Of a stretch of DNA of 64,000 nucleotides, positions 28,366-36,733 are shown in pieces (positions within the stretch are counted from its first letter, which is position 1; every line of letters starts with the position of its first letter). The DNA comes from Nitratidesulfovibrio sp. (GTDB taxonomy: Bacteria > Desulfobacterota > Desulfovibrionia > Desulfovibrionales > Desulfovibrionaceae): NCBI RefSeq assembly GCF_040373385.1, contig NZ_JBDXXH010000001.1:73191-137190 (forward strand). The letters run 5' to 3'. The notes under the pieces are model-generated. The model was not told the origin of the DNA and made no database searches. It worked only from the letters and a program-made list of their open reading frames with translations. The translations under genes and the position numbers were made by a program.

Positions 28366-29472
28366 ATGTTGCAATCATGGGGTTTCGATCCGTGGTTTGC
28401 CGCGCACGCGGCGGAAATGGCCATGGAAGGCTGCGGTTTTGCCCGGGTCTGCGCGGTGGACAGGGGGGCGTATCGCATCCGGGGCGAGGGGGGCGAGGGG
28501 GGCGAGGTTCCGGCGGAACTGGCGGGCAGGCTTGCCTACCATACGGACAGCCCCGTCGACCTGCCGTGCGTGGGCGACTGGGTGACGGTGCAGTGGCACA
28601 GCGACGGAACGGCGGGCATCATTCACCGGGTGTTCCCGCGCCGGACCGTGCTGCGGCGCAAGACGGCGGGCGATGGCTGCGGTGTGCAGATGATCGCGGC
28701 CAACATCGACACGGCGTTCATCGTGCAATCGTGCCATTACGACTTCAACCCCGGCAGGCTGGAACGCTATCTGGTCATGCTGGCGGACGGGGGCGTGGAA
28801 CCCGTGGTGGTGCTGACCAAGACGGACCTGGTCACCCCGGATGACCTCGGCAACCTGCTGGCGGTGGTGGCCGCCGTCACGCCCGCGCGGGTCATCGCCC
28901 TCAGCAGTGTGACCGGGGCCGGGCTGGATGCGTTGCGGCAGGCCCTAGCGCCGGGCAGGACCTATTGCCTGCTCGGTTCGTCGGGCGTGGGCAAGACGAC
29001 CCTGCTCAACCAGCTGACGAGCGGGCAGGCCGGGGCGGGGGGCTTGCACGGGCACGCGCATGTCACGCGTGCCGACCGGGCCACACGTGCTGTCAGCGCC
29101 ACCGGCGAAGGCACCCACACCACCACGCGCCGCCAACTCACCATGCTGGATGGCGGGGCGCTGGTGGTGGACACGCCGGGCATGCGCGAGGTGGGCACCG
29201 TGGCCGCAGCGGACGGCGTGGACGCAGGCTTTGCGGACATCGCCCTGCTGGCGGGCGAGTGCCGTTATGCCGACTGCCGCCACGAACACGAGGCGGGCTG
29301 CGCCGTGCGGGCCGCCGTGGACCGTGGCGAACTGTCCGCCACGCATTACCGGAACTACCTGAAACTGCGGAAAGAGGCCGAGTTCAGCGAAATGTCGCAG
29401 CTCGACCGGCGCAGAAAGGACAAGGCCTTCGGCAAGATGGTCAAGTCGGTCAAGAAGCACATGGGATACTGA
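28366..29472 (+). CDS. rsgA: Ribosome small-subunit-dependent GTPase A (RsgA/YjeQ)
   Basis: A 368-residue circularly permuted GTPase that assists 30S subunit maturation. An N-terminal OB-fold region (VDLPCVGDWVTVQ, RRTVLRRKTAG) is followed by the permuted order of G motifs: TKTD (G4), SSVTG (G5), GSSGVGKTTL (G1) and DTPGMRE (G3). A zinc-binding region CRYADCRHEHEAGC comes next, then a basic C-terminus. The start at 28,366 follows TGAGG by nine bases. An in-frame ATG at 28,351 adds five residues but has no ribosome binding site. Confidence 0.92.
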   Translation: MLQSWGFDPWFAAHAAEMAMEGCGFARVCAVDRGAYRIRGEGGEGGEVPAELAGRLAYHTDSPVDLPCVGDWVTVQWHSDGTAGIIHRVFPRRTVLRRKTAGDGCGVQMIAANIDTAFIVQSCHYDFNPGRLERYLVMLADGGVEPVVVLTKTDLVTPDDLGNLLAVVAAVTPARVIALSSVTGAGLDALRQALAPGRTYCLLGSSGVGKTTLLNQLTSGQAGAGGLHGHAHVTRADRATRAVSATGEGTHTTTRRQLTMLDGGALVVDTPGMREVGTVAAADGVDAGFADIALLAGECRYADCRHEHEAGCAVRAAVDRGELSATHYRNYLKLRKEAEFSEMSQLDRRRKDKAFGKMVKSVKKHMGY

Positions 29473-29551
29473 GGTATTCCTGTTTGCTCCACCTCTTTCT
29501 TTTGAGGGGGAGGGCAGGCAGGGCGCTTCAACCATCACCCCAATAACAGAA

Positions 29552-29590
29552 ACACCCCGGCGGGAGCTATTCCGCCGGGGTGTCGTTATT
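29552..29590 (+). terminator. Terminator after rsgA; left bracket of the accessory island
   Basis: ACACCCCGGCGG pairs with CCGCCGGGGTGT, followed by CGTTATTATT. The same hairpin recurs with small loop changes at 34,781-34,815, on the other side of the insertion-sequence island. Confidence 0.85.
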
Positions 29591-29665
29591 ATTGGTGGCT
29601 TCAGTCGGGTTTTAGCGAATCATGATGTGTAGGAGGGTGCGTGAATAGTTTTTGTATGACTGACC

Positions 29666-30534
29666 TTACCCCACTGCGTATACCACTTGTAAGTTAGTGG
29701 TTTCCAATGGGTTACAGGTTATATTCTTTGCGCGAAATTCTTCCGGTGTCAGCCAGCCCAATGAGCTATGCGGTCGCCGTTGGTTGTAATCCTGTCGCCA
29801 TGCTTCAACCGTTCTGCGGGCATCGAGCAGGGACAGAAACACATTCTGATTTAAACATTCATCCCGGAATTTTCCATTAAAGCTTTCAATGTGCCCATTA
29901 TCTGTGGGCTTCCCCGGACGAGAGAACTCAATCTGCACCCGTGCTCAAAAGTCCATGTATCCAGGGCGTTACCGCTAAATTCTGGCCCGTTATCAACCTT
30001 GATACGTTGCGGCAGCCGACCTTGAAGGCGTAGCCTTTCAAGAATTTTCACTACCCGCACTCCAGGCAATGACATATCAACTTCGAGCGCGGGGCTTGAA
30101 CGATCCCATAGATCGGCAATTGTCAAAATCCGGATGCGCCGCCCACCCATAAGGGAATCGCTCACAAAATCCATCGCCCATTGTTCATCCGGGCCAGCAG
30201 GGGCAGCCTGGACAATACGGGCATGGCTTGGACGCTTCACGTGTTTGCGGGTACGCAACGAAAGGTTTTCTTCCTGGTAAATCCTTTCTGTCCGCTTGTG
30301 GTTCTGCACCAACCCTTCCCGGCGCAGTAACTCATGCAGGCGCGGAGAACCGAAACGCCGCCGATCTTCTGCCAGTTCCAGCATCCGCGCTCGTAAAAGA
30401 AGATCACGGTCTTCAGATGGTGGTCGCTTGGCTGAACTTCGGTTAAACTGAACCACTCGGCAAGCCCGCCGCTCTGAGTAGCCATGCGCAGCCTGAATGT
30501 GATGCACGGCTTCCCTGTTGGCTGCGGGCTTCAA
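29666..30534 (-). pseudogene. Frameshifted IS3-family transposase OrfB
   Basis: The minus strand encodes an rve-type integrase: RRRFGSPRLHELLRREG, then catalytic Asp residues in WAMDFVSD and KVDNGPEFSG, and IESFNGKFRDECLN with the catalytic Glu. The first part is in one frame (30,534 to about 29,940) and the last part (QIEFSRPGKPTDNGHIESFN to the stop at 29,666) is in another. Comparing the two frames, a single G is missing in GGGTGCAG near 29,936-29,941. The element is therefore inactive unless trans-complemented. Confidence 0.88.
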
Positions 30535-30796
30535 AAATTTTTTGAGATCACGTCCTTCAGGACGACGATATCAAGCGCTTGCTCACCTACAAGTCTTTTC
30601 AGCCGGGCGTTCTCTTCCTCCAACTGGCGCAACCGCTGGCGTCAGAGATGTTCATGCCACCGAACGTGCTGTGACATTTATAAAAAGTCGCATCCGAAAT
30701 GCCGTTCTGACGGCAAAGATCGACAACACGAACGCCAGCCTCGGCTTGCCGCAAGATCCCAATAATCTGTTCTTCGGTGAATCTGCTACGTTTTAT
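30531..30796 (-). pseudogene. Broken IS3-family OrfA
   Basis: Minus-strand reading begins KRSRFTEEQIIGILRQAEAG, a typical OrfA helix-turn-helix. Where ATG is expected there is ATA (30,794-30,796). A one-base loss near 30,635 shifts the frame before the leucine-zipper-like RLRQLEEENARLKRLV, which ends at 30,531. Both the start mutation and the frameshift indicate decay. The ends of this element could not be defined. Confidence 0.8.
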
Positions 30797-30844
30797 TCTT
30801 GTGCTCCTATGTCAGGAACACTAATTTTTCAATGGCATACTTTT

Positions 30845-31155
30845 CGGGGGAGGGTCAAATTGCAAAAAACGGGACGTATGGACGCTCCACGCTGAAACAA
30901 GCCATGAAGTACGGAGAGTATGGGCTTGAAGCGCTTAAGGATATGACCCTTGAAGAATTTGAAACGCAGATACGCATGCAGCGAATTATGCTCAGCGGAA
31001 AATGGCTTTACTATGCCACATACATTGTATCGCGCATTCCGGCTTCATTCGCCCTGCCTGCGGCCCTGTATATGCTGTTGATTCTGTACAAAACATGGTT
31101 TGTGCGGGGCACAAGCAAAGCCCAGGCCAAGCCTGTAACCGCTGCGGCAGAATAG
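30845..31155 (+). pseudogene. C-terminal fragment of an unknown membrane protein
   Basis: After the IS3 remnant the plus strand is open to a stop at 31,155. It reads KQAMKYGEYGLEALKDMTLE, then a hydrophobic segment (SRIPASFALPAALYMLLILY), a basic end and a Pro/Ala tail. It has codon-like structure but no credible start; its 5' part seems lost to the IS3 element. G+C is lower than in the chromosome around it. No family is recognised. Confidence 0.45.
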
Positions 31156-31259
31156 CCGCACCTTGCAACATTGGGGCAGCAGCGGGGCAGAATCTGGGCC
31201 TATCTGATTTTGTGCCCCGGCGTTCAAACGCGGGGCAACCCTCTGCCACAATTGTTTTT

Positions 31260-31994
31260 GGGTCATGACTAGGAGAGAGGCCTAAATGGGGCTACATCCT
31301 AATCATGCCGCCACGTAATAAATACATTCTCCGTTCAAAGATTTCGGAGGCCAAAACCAGGCAACTTGTGCGGCTTTTCGCCATCGATCTGAACGCCTCT
31401 CAGGTGGCGCAGGTTACTGGCCTCAACCGAAACACCGTTAACCGCATCGTCGCGGGCATTCGAGAGCGAATAGCTGCTGCCTGCGAGGCTGAATCCCCTG
31501 TGGCCGGAGAGGTTGAGGTGGACGAAAGCTACTTCGGCGCACGACGAGTTCGAGGCGTCAGAGGACGCGGAGCTCGTGGGAAAACCATTGTTTTCGGCTT
31601 ATTCAAGCGTCAGGGTCGAGTGTATACCGAGATCGTTCCTGACTGCTCAAAGGCAACCCTTCAGCGGATTATTCGTGGCCGCGTTGACCTTGAAAGCGTT
31701 ATCCATTCCGACGGCTGGCGCAGTTACGATGGCCTTGTGGACCTTGGGTATCAGAAACACTTCCGGGTCCAGCACAGTGAAAACGAATTCGCCACGGAGC
31801 ATTGCCATATCAGCGGGATAGAAAGTTTCTGGGGATATGCCAAAACTCGCCTCGTGCGCTTCAGGGGCCTGCAAAAGCGCACATTTTACTTCCATTTGAA
31901 GGAATGTGAATTCAGGTTTAACCATCGGGGAGAGGACCTCTACCAACTGGTCCTCAAAATCCTCCGGAAAACTCCTCTCTCCTAGTCATGACCC
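31260..31994 (+). mobile_element. Complete IS1595-family insertion sequence
   Basis: A 735-bp element with perfect 21-bp terminal inverted repeats (31,260-31,280 and 31,974-31,994, beginning GGGTCATGACTAGG). It is flanked by an exact eight-base target duplication TTGTTTTT (31,252-31,259 and 31,995-32,002). Eight-base duplications are typical of IS1595. The single transposase gene is intact, so the element appears recent and possibly active. Confidence 0.93.
31305..31985 (+). CDS. IS1595-family (ISXO2-like) transposase
   Basis: A 226-residue DDE-type transposase with a helix-turn-helix N-terminal part (NASQVAQVTGLNRNTVNRIV). Its catalytic signatures are EVDESYFG, IHSDGWRSYD and HISGIESFWGYAK, the last with the ISXO2-type Asn/His-Glu arrangement. 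The N-terminal zinc ribbon found in many family members is absent. The gene fills nearly the whole element and ends inside the right inverted repeat. Confidence 0.93.
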   Translation: MPPRNKYILRSKISEAKTRQLVRLFAIDLNASQVAQVTGLNRNTVNRIVAGIRERIAAACEAESPVAGEVEVDESYFGARRVRGVRGRGARGKTIVFGLFKRQGRVYTEIVPDCSKATLQRIIRGRVDLESVIHSDGWRSYDGLVDLGYQKHFRVQHSENEFATEHCHISGIESFWGYAKTRLVRFRGLQKRTFYFHLKECEFRFNHRGEDLYQLVLKILRKTPLS

Positions 31995-32143
31995 TTGTTT
32001 TTTGCCCCCCCCTCTGCATCATAATAATTCCGCAATTCTGGCAGTATTCCAGCAAGGCCATCTGCGGAACAGGTAGCGCCAGTGGGCTGGCCCTTTTTTG
32101 CCCCGCACCTTGCCGCACCCCTACAAATGCCCACGGAGTCATT

Positions 32144-32797
32144 ATGCGCAAAACACTGCTCACCATCTGCGTTTTTTTTCTTGTAACCATGTGGGCATGC
32201 GCAGGCATGTGCCAAAGCGAATGGCAGGCTGCGCCAACGCAGATTGAGATTGTTGCCTCAGGCACAACGGGCACGCTTACCGTCTATTCCAACAGCAATG
32301 GCAAGCGTACCGAACTGCTGCGCACAGATGCCTATGTGGGCAGAAACGGGTGCAGCACAGAAAAACGCGAAGGCGACGGCAAAACCCCGGTGGGCGTGTA
32401 TGAAATTCGCCGTGGCTTTGGTTTGTCCACGCCTCCTGCTGTCAGCATTGCCTACACAACGCTGACTGGCAACGAGCAGTGGGTGGATGACGTGGCCTCG
32501 GCCCGCTATAACCAGTGGGTAACTACCGATGTAACGCCCAAAGACTGGAATTCTGCAGAAAACCTGTCGAAAGAGGTTGTGGCATACAAATACGCCGCGG
32601 TTGTCGAATACAACACAGCCAACATCGTCAAGGGCGCTGGCTCGGCAATTTTCCTGCACTGCTCTCAAGACAAGCCAACCTCTGGCTGCATCAGCGTGCC
32701 CGAAGAGGCCATGATAAAAATTTTAGGTTTTATGAAGCCCGGCACGCGCATTGCCATTGCCCGGACAGATGCCGAACTTGACCAGATGGTAAAATAG
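32144..32797 (+). CDS. Exported L,D-transpeptidase-like protein (YkuD fold)
   Basis: A 217-residue protein with a signal peptide (hydrophobic about residues 5-20, cleavage near AGMCQS). The catalytic motif FLHCSQDKPTSGCISVP is the H-x(n)-SGC-form of the YkuD family, with the nucleophilic Cys in SGCIS. Such enzymes form 3-3 peptidoglycan cross-links or attach proteins. The start ATG has ACGGAG six bases upstream. It is the only apparently intact non-IS gene in the island, and the IS1595 element sits 150 bp upstream, where it may have replaced or altered the promoter. Confidence 0.82.
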   Translation: MRKTLLTICVFFLVTMWACAGMCQSEWQAAPTQIEIVASGTTGTLTVYSNSNGKRTELLRTDAYVGRNGCSTEKREGDGKTPVGVYEIRRGFGLSTPPAVSIAYTTLTGNEQWVDDVASARYNQWVTTDVTPKDWNSAENLSKEVVAYKYAAVVEYNTANIVKGAGSAIFLHCSQDKPTSGCISVPEEAMIKILGFMKPGTRIAIARTDAELDQMVK

Positions 32798-32806
32798 CCA
32801 GCTGCC

Positions 32807-32906
32807 TCAGGCGGCCTGCAACAGACGTTTGTGCAGCAGGCAGAACAGCCCGCTGACCACAACTTTGCAGGCGTACAGTGCATAATAGAAGGCCCCGGTC
32901 TTGGTA
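32807..32906 (-). pseudogene. 3' remnant of a membrane-protein gene
   Basis: On the minus strand a reading frame enters from the neighbouring IS end and reads TGAFYYALYACKVVVSGLFC, then LLHKRLLQAA and a stop at 32,807. The hydrophobic, well-structured C-terminus without a start suggests a gene cut by the insertion at about 32,907. No family is recognised. Confidence 0.45.
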
Positions 32907-33035
32907 TGACCCCCATCAGGTAGACAAAGTAAAAAAGCCCCACTAGGCTTAAACTTTGAACACATGATGGGGGTCTTTTATGTCTGATGGTAAGAAGACC
33001 ACATATTCGTCAATGTTCAAGGAAGAAGCAGTAAG
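32907..33035 (+). mobile_element. 5' end of a third insertion sequence, interrupted by the IS2-group element
   Basis: An 11-bp inverted repeat (GACCCCCATCA, 32,908-32,918; TGATGGGGGTC, 32,965-32,975) precedes an ATG at 32,980. This starts MSDGKKTTYSSMFKEEAV, the usual beginning of an IS3-type OrfA. After 18 codons the sequence is cut by the left end of the IS2-group element. The remainder of this IS is not present on the other side, so a deletion accompanied or followed the nesting. Confidence 0.65.
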
Positions 33036-33049
33036 TGGAGTTGCCCCTG

Positions 33050-33892
33050 CTAAACCGGACACCCTGCGGTTGCTGATGTGCGGATATGTTCTCTGGGGGA
33101 TTTTATCCGCAAGCCCTTGTGAGGGTGCCTCTCGTTGTAGTCCTCGAACCATCCGGGAAGCTGGGCCAGAACCGTTGCCGCATCAGGGCGGGCGTGTATA
33201 TGCACGTAATCCCGCTTGAAGGTGTTCACAAAGGCTTCGGCCATGCCGTTGTTTTCCGGACTGCGCACCGGCGTGAAGCGCGGAAGCAGGCCTAGCAGTG
33301 TCGCAAACGCCACTGTTTCCCTGGCCGTGTAGCAGGAACCGTTGTCCGAAAGCCATTCGACGGGCTGTGGGGCCTTCACGGCCCCAAACCGCTTCTCCAC
33401 GCACTCCAGCATCAAGTCCTGCACCATCTGGCCGCTGATGCCCGCCGTGGGCGCAATTGCCCCCATGGCCTCGCGGTCGCAGCAATCAAGGGCGAAGACT
33501 ACCCTCACCACCTCGCCACTGTCGCAATGAATTTCAAACCCATCTGAACACCAGCGAAGATTACTTTTGAGGGTGATGACCTTGCCGTCGTGGCTGCGGT
33601 CTGGCCGGTAGCCCCTGTGCCTGGCCAAAAGCAGGCCATGAAGGCGCATGATCCGATACACGCGCTTGTGGTTGACGCGCGCATGACCATCCTGGACCAG
33701 GCGACGATTCAGCATCGCGCAGACCCGGCGGTAGCCGTAGGTCAGCCGATGGTCGATGATGTCGCGAATCAGGGGCAACAGCACCTCATCCTCAGCCTTG
33801 GAGTAGTGGGGTGGACGTCCCCGAACGGGCTCTTTCACCTGTTCGGCTAGCCTGGAGCGCGAGACCGTCAGCGCCTCGGCTACACGCTTCAT
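33050..33892 (-). CDS. IS2-group transposase OrfB
   Basis: A 280-residue integrase-type catalytic subunit. An N-terminal HTH_21-like part (LTYGYRRVCAMLNRR) is followed by the rve domain with FALDCCDREAMG, EWLSDNGSCYTARET and PENNGMAEAFVNTFKRDYV, the last carrying the catalytic Glu. The reading frame is open upstream of its ATG into orfA, so the working transposase is probably an OrfAB fusion made by frameshifting. Confidence 0.92.
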   Translation of the reverse strand: MKRVAEALTVSRSRLAEQVKEPVRGRPPHYSKAEDEVLLPLIRDIIDHRLTYGYRRVCAMLNRRLVQDGHARVNHKRVYRIMRLHGLLLARHRGYRPDRSHDGKVITLKSNLRWCSDGFEIHCDSGEVVRVVFALDCCDREAMGAIAPTAGISGQMVQDLMLECVEKRFGAVKAPQPVEWLSDNGSCYTARETVAFATLLGLLPRFTPVRSPENNGMAEAFVNTFKRDYVHIHARPDAATVLAQLPGWFEDYNERHPHKGLRIKSPREHIRTSATAGCPV

Positions 33893-34287
33893 CGGGAACC
33901 GTCCTCCCAGGGCAACGGAGTGCGCGAGATCAGTTTTTTTTCGCGCGCAATCTCCAACGCCTCCTGAAGGATTTCGACCGCCATGGTCTTCTTGCCCAGC
34001 ATCCGCTCCAGATCGCGTATACGCTTCTTGAGCGCCCGAACTTCTCCGGCGCCGACGACCTGGTCATCCGCTTGGACAGCGGTCTTGCCTCCGTCGCTCA
34101 TGAGCTTCCTCCAGCGAAACAACAGGCTGGGAGAGAGGCCGTTTCTGCGGGCGACGTACGAAACGTTCATCCCCGGTTGCAACGACTCCTGGACCAGTTG
34201 AACCTTCTCCGCCACCGTCCAACGTCGACGCTGGGCTGTGGTCAACACTTCCACCACTGCTCCCCCGTTAGCACTAGGCTTGGACAT
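33889..34287 (-). CDS. IS2-group transposase OrfA
   Basis: A 132-residue protein with a helix-turn-helix (VSYVARRNGLSPSLLFRWRK) and a leucine-zipper-like region (VRALKKRIRDLERMLGKKTM) for DNA binding and multimerisation. It ends in ATGA with orfB. A run of eight A residues (minus strand, 33,934-33,941) lies 15 codons before the stop. A -1 shift there continues into the orfB frame reading TDLAHSVALGGRFPMKRV. Confidence 0.9.
   Translation of the reverse strand: MSKPSANGGAVVEVLTTAQRRRWTVAEKVQLVQESLQPGMNVSYVARRNGLSPSLLFRWRKLMSDGGKTAVQADDQVVGAGEVRALKKRIRDLERMLGKKTMAVEILQEALEIAREKKLISRTPLPWEDGSR
33934..33941 (-). promoter_or_regulatory. Slippery A8 tract for -1 frameshifting
   Basis: Eight consecutive A residues on the coding strand in the orfA-orfB junction. 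The -1 frame is open from the tract into orfB, which is the standard IS3-family way of making the OrfAB transposase. Confidence 0.75.
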
Positions 34288-34346
34288 AGGGCTAGACCTA
34301 TCTCCTATCGTTGGCGGGGGGTCCGGTTCAAATGGGGGCTACTCCA

Positions 34347-34735
34347 GAAGCCATTCGAGCCACTGAAGTCATTCAAGCCACCGTAGTCATTACTCATCAT
34401 CAGGCGGGGGTGGGTATTATACGCCGTATTCCGCACCGTCGTACTCTTCGCCGTCGACGCCTTCGTATGGCACAACGCCATCTACTCCTGCTGTTGCTCC
34501 TTCGAAAAATGCCTCGAAAGCAACCACTCCATCAGCCCAGCTGGGTGAACATGACAAGACGCTGGTGTCGAGTATACAGACGAAACTTAAGGCAAAGGGG
34601 TACTATTCAGGGGCAGTTGACGGGGTGTACGGGTTGCAGACGAAGCGCGCAATTTTGCTTTTTCAGATCGAGCATGGCTTGGCAACCGTAGGCCTGCCGA
34701 CACAGGATTTGCTATCCGATCTCGACAAATACTGA
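34347..34735 (+). pseudogene. hxsA: 3' part of an HxsA-like His-Xaa-Ser repeat protein with PG-binding domain
   Basis: The frame ending at 34,735 begins at the IS edge with SHSSH-stop-SHSSHRSHYS, followed by a Gly/Tyr/Ser/Pro linker (GGGGYYTPYSAPSYSSPSTP). A peptidoglycan-binding domain 1 ends it (KLKAKGYYSGAVDGVYGLQT, then ILLFQIEHGL). This combination is that of His-Xaa-Ser repeat protein HxsA, a predicted target of the radical-SAM enzymes HxsB and HxsC. The N-terminus has been removed by the IS2-group element. An in-frame TGA sits exactly at the centre of the repeat. It is either a nonsense mutation (CGA to TGA would do) or a relic selenocysteine codon. No HxsB, HxsC or HxsD gene is in the window. 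Confidence 0.72.
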
Positions 34736-34780
34736 TTGGTTGCGGCATCAGCTTGCCGCGTTACACACTCGACAAACGCA

Positions 34781-34815
34781 AACACCCCGGCGGGATGGCT
34801 CCCGCCGGGGTGTCG
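34781..34815 (-). terminator. Terminator of glnS; right bracket of the accessory island
   Basis: On the minus strand GACACCCCGGCGGGA pairs with the complementary arm, followed by TTTGCGTTTG, 30 bases after the glnS stop. Stem sequence is the same as the hairpin after rsgA at 29,552. Confidence 0.85.
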
Positions 34816-34844
34816 TGCATTCTTCTCTCGTCGGTTGGCGTTGC

Positions 34845-36554
34845 TTACGCGCCTTCCTTCTTCTCAATCTTCGCCCAACTGTCGCGCAGGCCCACGGTGC
34901 GGTTGAACACCGGCTTGCCGGGGGTGCCGTCCTTGTCGGCGCAGAAGTAGCCGATGCGCTCGAACTGCACGCGGGTGCCGGGGGCCACGTCGGCCAGGGC
35001 CGGTTCCAGCATGGCGGTGACGGTCTTCAGCGAATCGGGGTTCAGGTAGTCCACAAAGGTCTTGCCTTCTTCCGCCGCGTTGGGGTTTTCCACGCTGAAC
35101 AGGTGCTCGTACAGGCGCACCTCTGCGTGCAGGGCATGCGCGGCAGACACCCAGTGGATGGTGCCCTTCACCTTGCGCCCGTCCTGCGACCAACCGCCCT
35201 TGGTGGCCGGGTCGTAGGTGCAGCGCAGTTCGGTGATGTTGCCGTCCGCGTCCTTCACCACCTCGCGGCAGGTGATGTAGTAGGCGTAGCGCAGCCGCAC
35301 CTCCGCGCCGGGGGCCAGGCGGTGGTACTTCTTGGGCGGGTCTTCGCGGAAGTCGTCGCGCTCGATGTACAGCACCTTCGAGAACGGCACCGTGCGCGAA
35401 CCGTGCGACGCATCTTCCGGATGGTAGGGCATGTCGAAGGTTTCCACCTGGTCGTCGGGGTAGTTTTCGATGACCACCTTGATGGGGTCCAGCACGCCCA
35501 TCACGCGCGGGGCCACGGCGTTCAGGTGCTCGCGCATGCAGAATTCCAGCAGCGAGAAATCCACCACCGAATCGGCCTTGGCCACCCCGATGCGCGCGCA
35601 GAAGTCCTGCAACGCCTCGGGCGTGACGCCCCGGCGGCGCAGCCCGCTGATGGTGGGCATGCGCGGGTCGTCCCAGCCGTTCACGTAGCCGCCTTCCACA
35701 AGCTGGATCAGCTTGCGCTTGGACAGCACGGTGTAGGTCAGGTTCAGCCGGGCAAATTCCAGCTGCTGCGGGTGGTAGATGCCCAGCGTATCCAGCGTCC
35801 AGTCGTAGAGTTCGCGGTTGTTCACGAATTCCAGCGTGCACACGGAATGGGTGATGCCCTCTATGGAATCCGAGATGCAGTGCGTGTAGTCGTACATCGG
35901 GTAGATGCACCACGCATCACCGGTGCGGTGGTGATGGGCATGGCGGATGCGGTACAGCGTGGGGTCGCGCATGACCACGTTGGGCGAGGCCATGTCGATC
36001 TTGGCGCGCAGCACGTGTTCGCCGTCCTTGAACTCGCCCGCGCGCATGCGCCGGAACAGGTCCAGGTTTTCCTCCACGCTGCGGTTGCGGTAGGGGCTTT
36101 CCGTGCCGGGGGCGGTCAGCGTGCCGCGATGCGCGCGGATTTCGTCCGCCGACAGGCTGTCCACGTAGGCCTTGCCCGCCAGGATCAGCTGCTCCGCGTG
36201 CTGGTAGAGCTGCTCGAAATAGTCGGAAGCGTAGAATTCGCGGCCTTGCCAGTCGCCGCCAAGCCATTTCACGTCCTCGCGGATGGAATCCACGTATTCC
36301 TGGCTTTCCTTCAGCGGGTTGGTGTCGTCAAAGCGCAGGTTGCACTTGCCGCCGAATTCCCGTGCCACCCCGAAGTTGAGGCAGATGGACTTGGCATGCC
36401 CGATGTGCAGGTAGCCGTTGGGTTCCGGGGGAAAGCGGGTGTGCACCCGGCTGTCGAAGCGGCCATTGGCGTTGTCCGCCGTAATCAGCGCGCGGATGAA
36501 GTCGAGACCCGGCTCGGCCTTGCGGTCGGGCTCGCTGGCGTTGTGATCGCTCAT
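34845..36554 (-). CDS. glnS: Glutaminyl-tRNA synthetase
   Basis: A 569-residue class I synthetase charging tRNA-Gln. It carries the HIGH-type motif [18 protein letters not shown] (about residues 45-62), the KMSKS-equivalent VLSKRKL (about 270) and the C-terminal anticodon-binding beta-barrels ([17 protein letters not shown]). A cognate tRNA-Gln lies 8 kb away. Length matches bacterial GlnRS. Free-standing GlnRS means at least part of Gln-tRNA is made directly rather than only by the transamidation route. Confidence 0.97.
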   Translation of the reverse strand: MSDHNASEPDRKAEPGLDFIRALITADNANGRFDSRVHTRFPPEPNGYLHIGHAKSICLNFGVAREFGGKCNLRFDDTNPLKESQEYVDSIREDVKWLGGDWQGREFYASDYFEQLYQHAEQLILAGKAYVDSLSADEIRAHRGTLTAPGTESPYRNRSVEENLDLFRRMRAGEFKDGEHVLRAKIDMASPNVVMRDPTLYRIRHAHHHRTGDAWCIYPMYDYTHCISDSIEGITHSVCTLEFVNNRELYDWTLDTLGIYHPQQLEFARLNLTYTVLSKRKLIQLVEGGYVNGWDDPRMPTISGLRRRGVTPEALQDFCARIGVAKADSVVDFSLLEFCMREHLNAVAPRVMGVLDPIKVVIENYPDDQVETFDMPYHPEDASHGSRTVPFSKVLYIERDDFREDPPKKYHRLAPGAEVRLRYAYYITCREVVKDADGNITELRCTYDPATKGGWSQDGRKVKGTIHWVSAAHALHAEVRLYEHLFSVENPNAAEEGKTFVDYLNPDSLKTVTAMLEPALADVAPGTRVQFERIGYFCADKDGTPGKPVFNRTVGLRDSWAKIEKKEGA

Positions 36555-36733
36555 GATCGTGCGTTCCTGCTGGGGGTTTTCCGGCGGCCGTTCAGGCGGT
36601 CCGTCCGGGACGCGAAGAAAGATGCGTCAGAATACGGGAAGTGGTGTGCCCGGTCAATTCGGGGGGATTCGGGCGTGGCGGGGAACCCTCGTTACCCTTT
36701 CCTCTTTGTCTTTTTCCGGTCCAGGTGGTGTTT
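36555..36733. promoter_or_regulatory. glnS upstream region
   Basis: About 180 bp between the start of glnS and the structured intergenic repeat. It should contain the glnS promoter; no clear consensus boxes were seen. Confidence 0.35.

Larger units (their letters stand above)
33036..34346 (-). mobile_element. IS2-group (IS3-family) insertion sequence
   Basis: An element of about 1,311 bp with imperfect terminal inverted repeats: TGGAGTTGCCCC...AACCGGAC at the left and TGGAGTAGCCCC...AACCGGAC read inward from the right. Both orfA and orfB are intact and overlap by four bases. No exact target duplication could be found (left flank GTAAG, right flank GAAGC), consistent with rearrangement of one flank. 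Confidence 0.88.

Noticed and set aside
33031..34351. Target-site duplication around the IS2-group element
   Set aside because: The five-base flanks GTAAG and GAAGC do not match.
34365..34430. SECIS hairpin after the in-frame TGA in the hxsA remnant
   Set aside because: The bases following TGA show no convincing stem with a G-rich apical loop by eye; a program search would be needed, so it is not listed as a feature.
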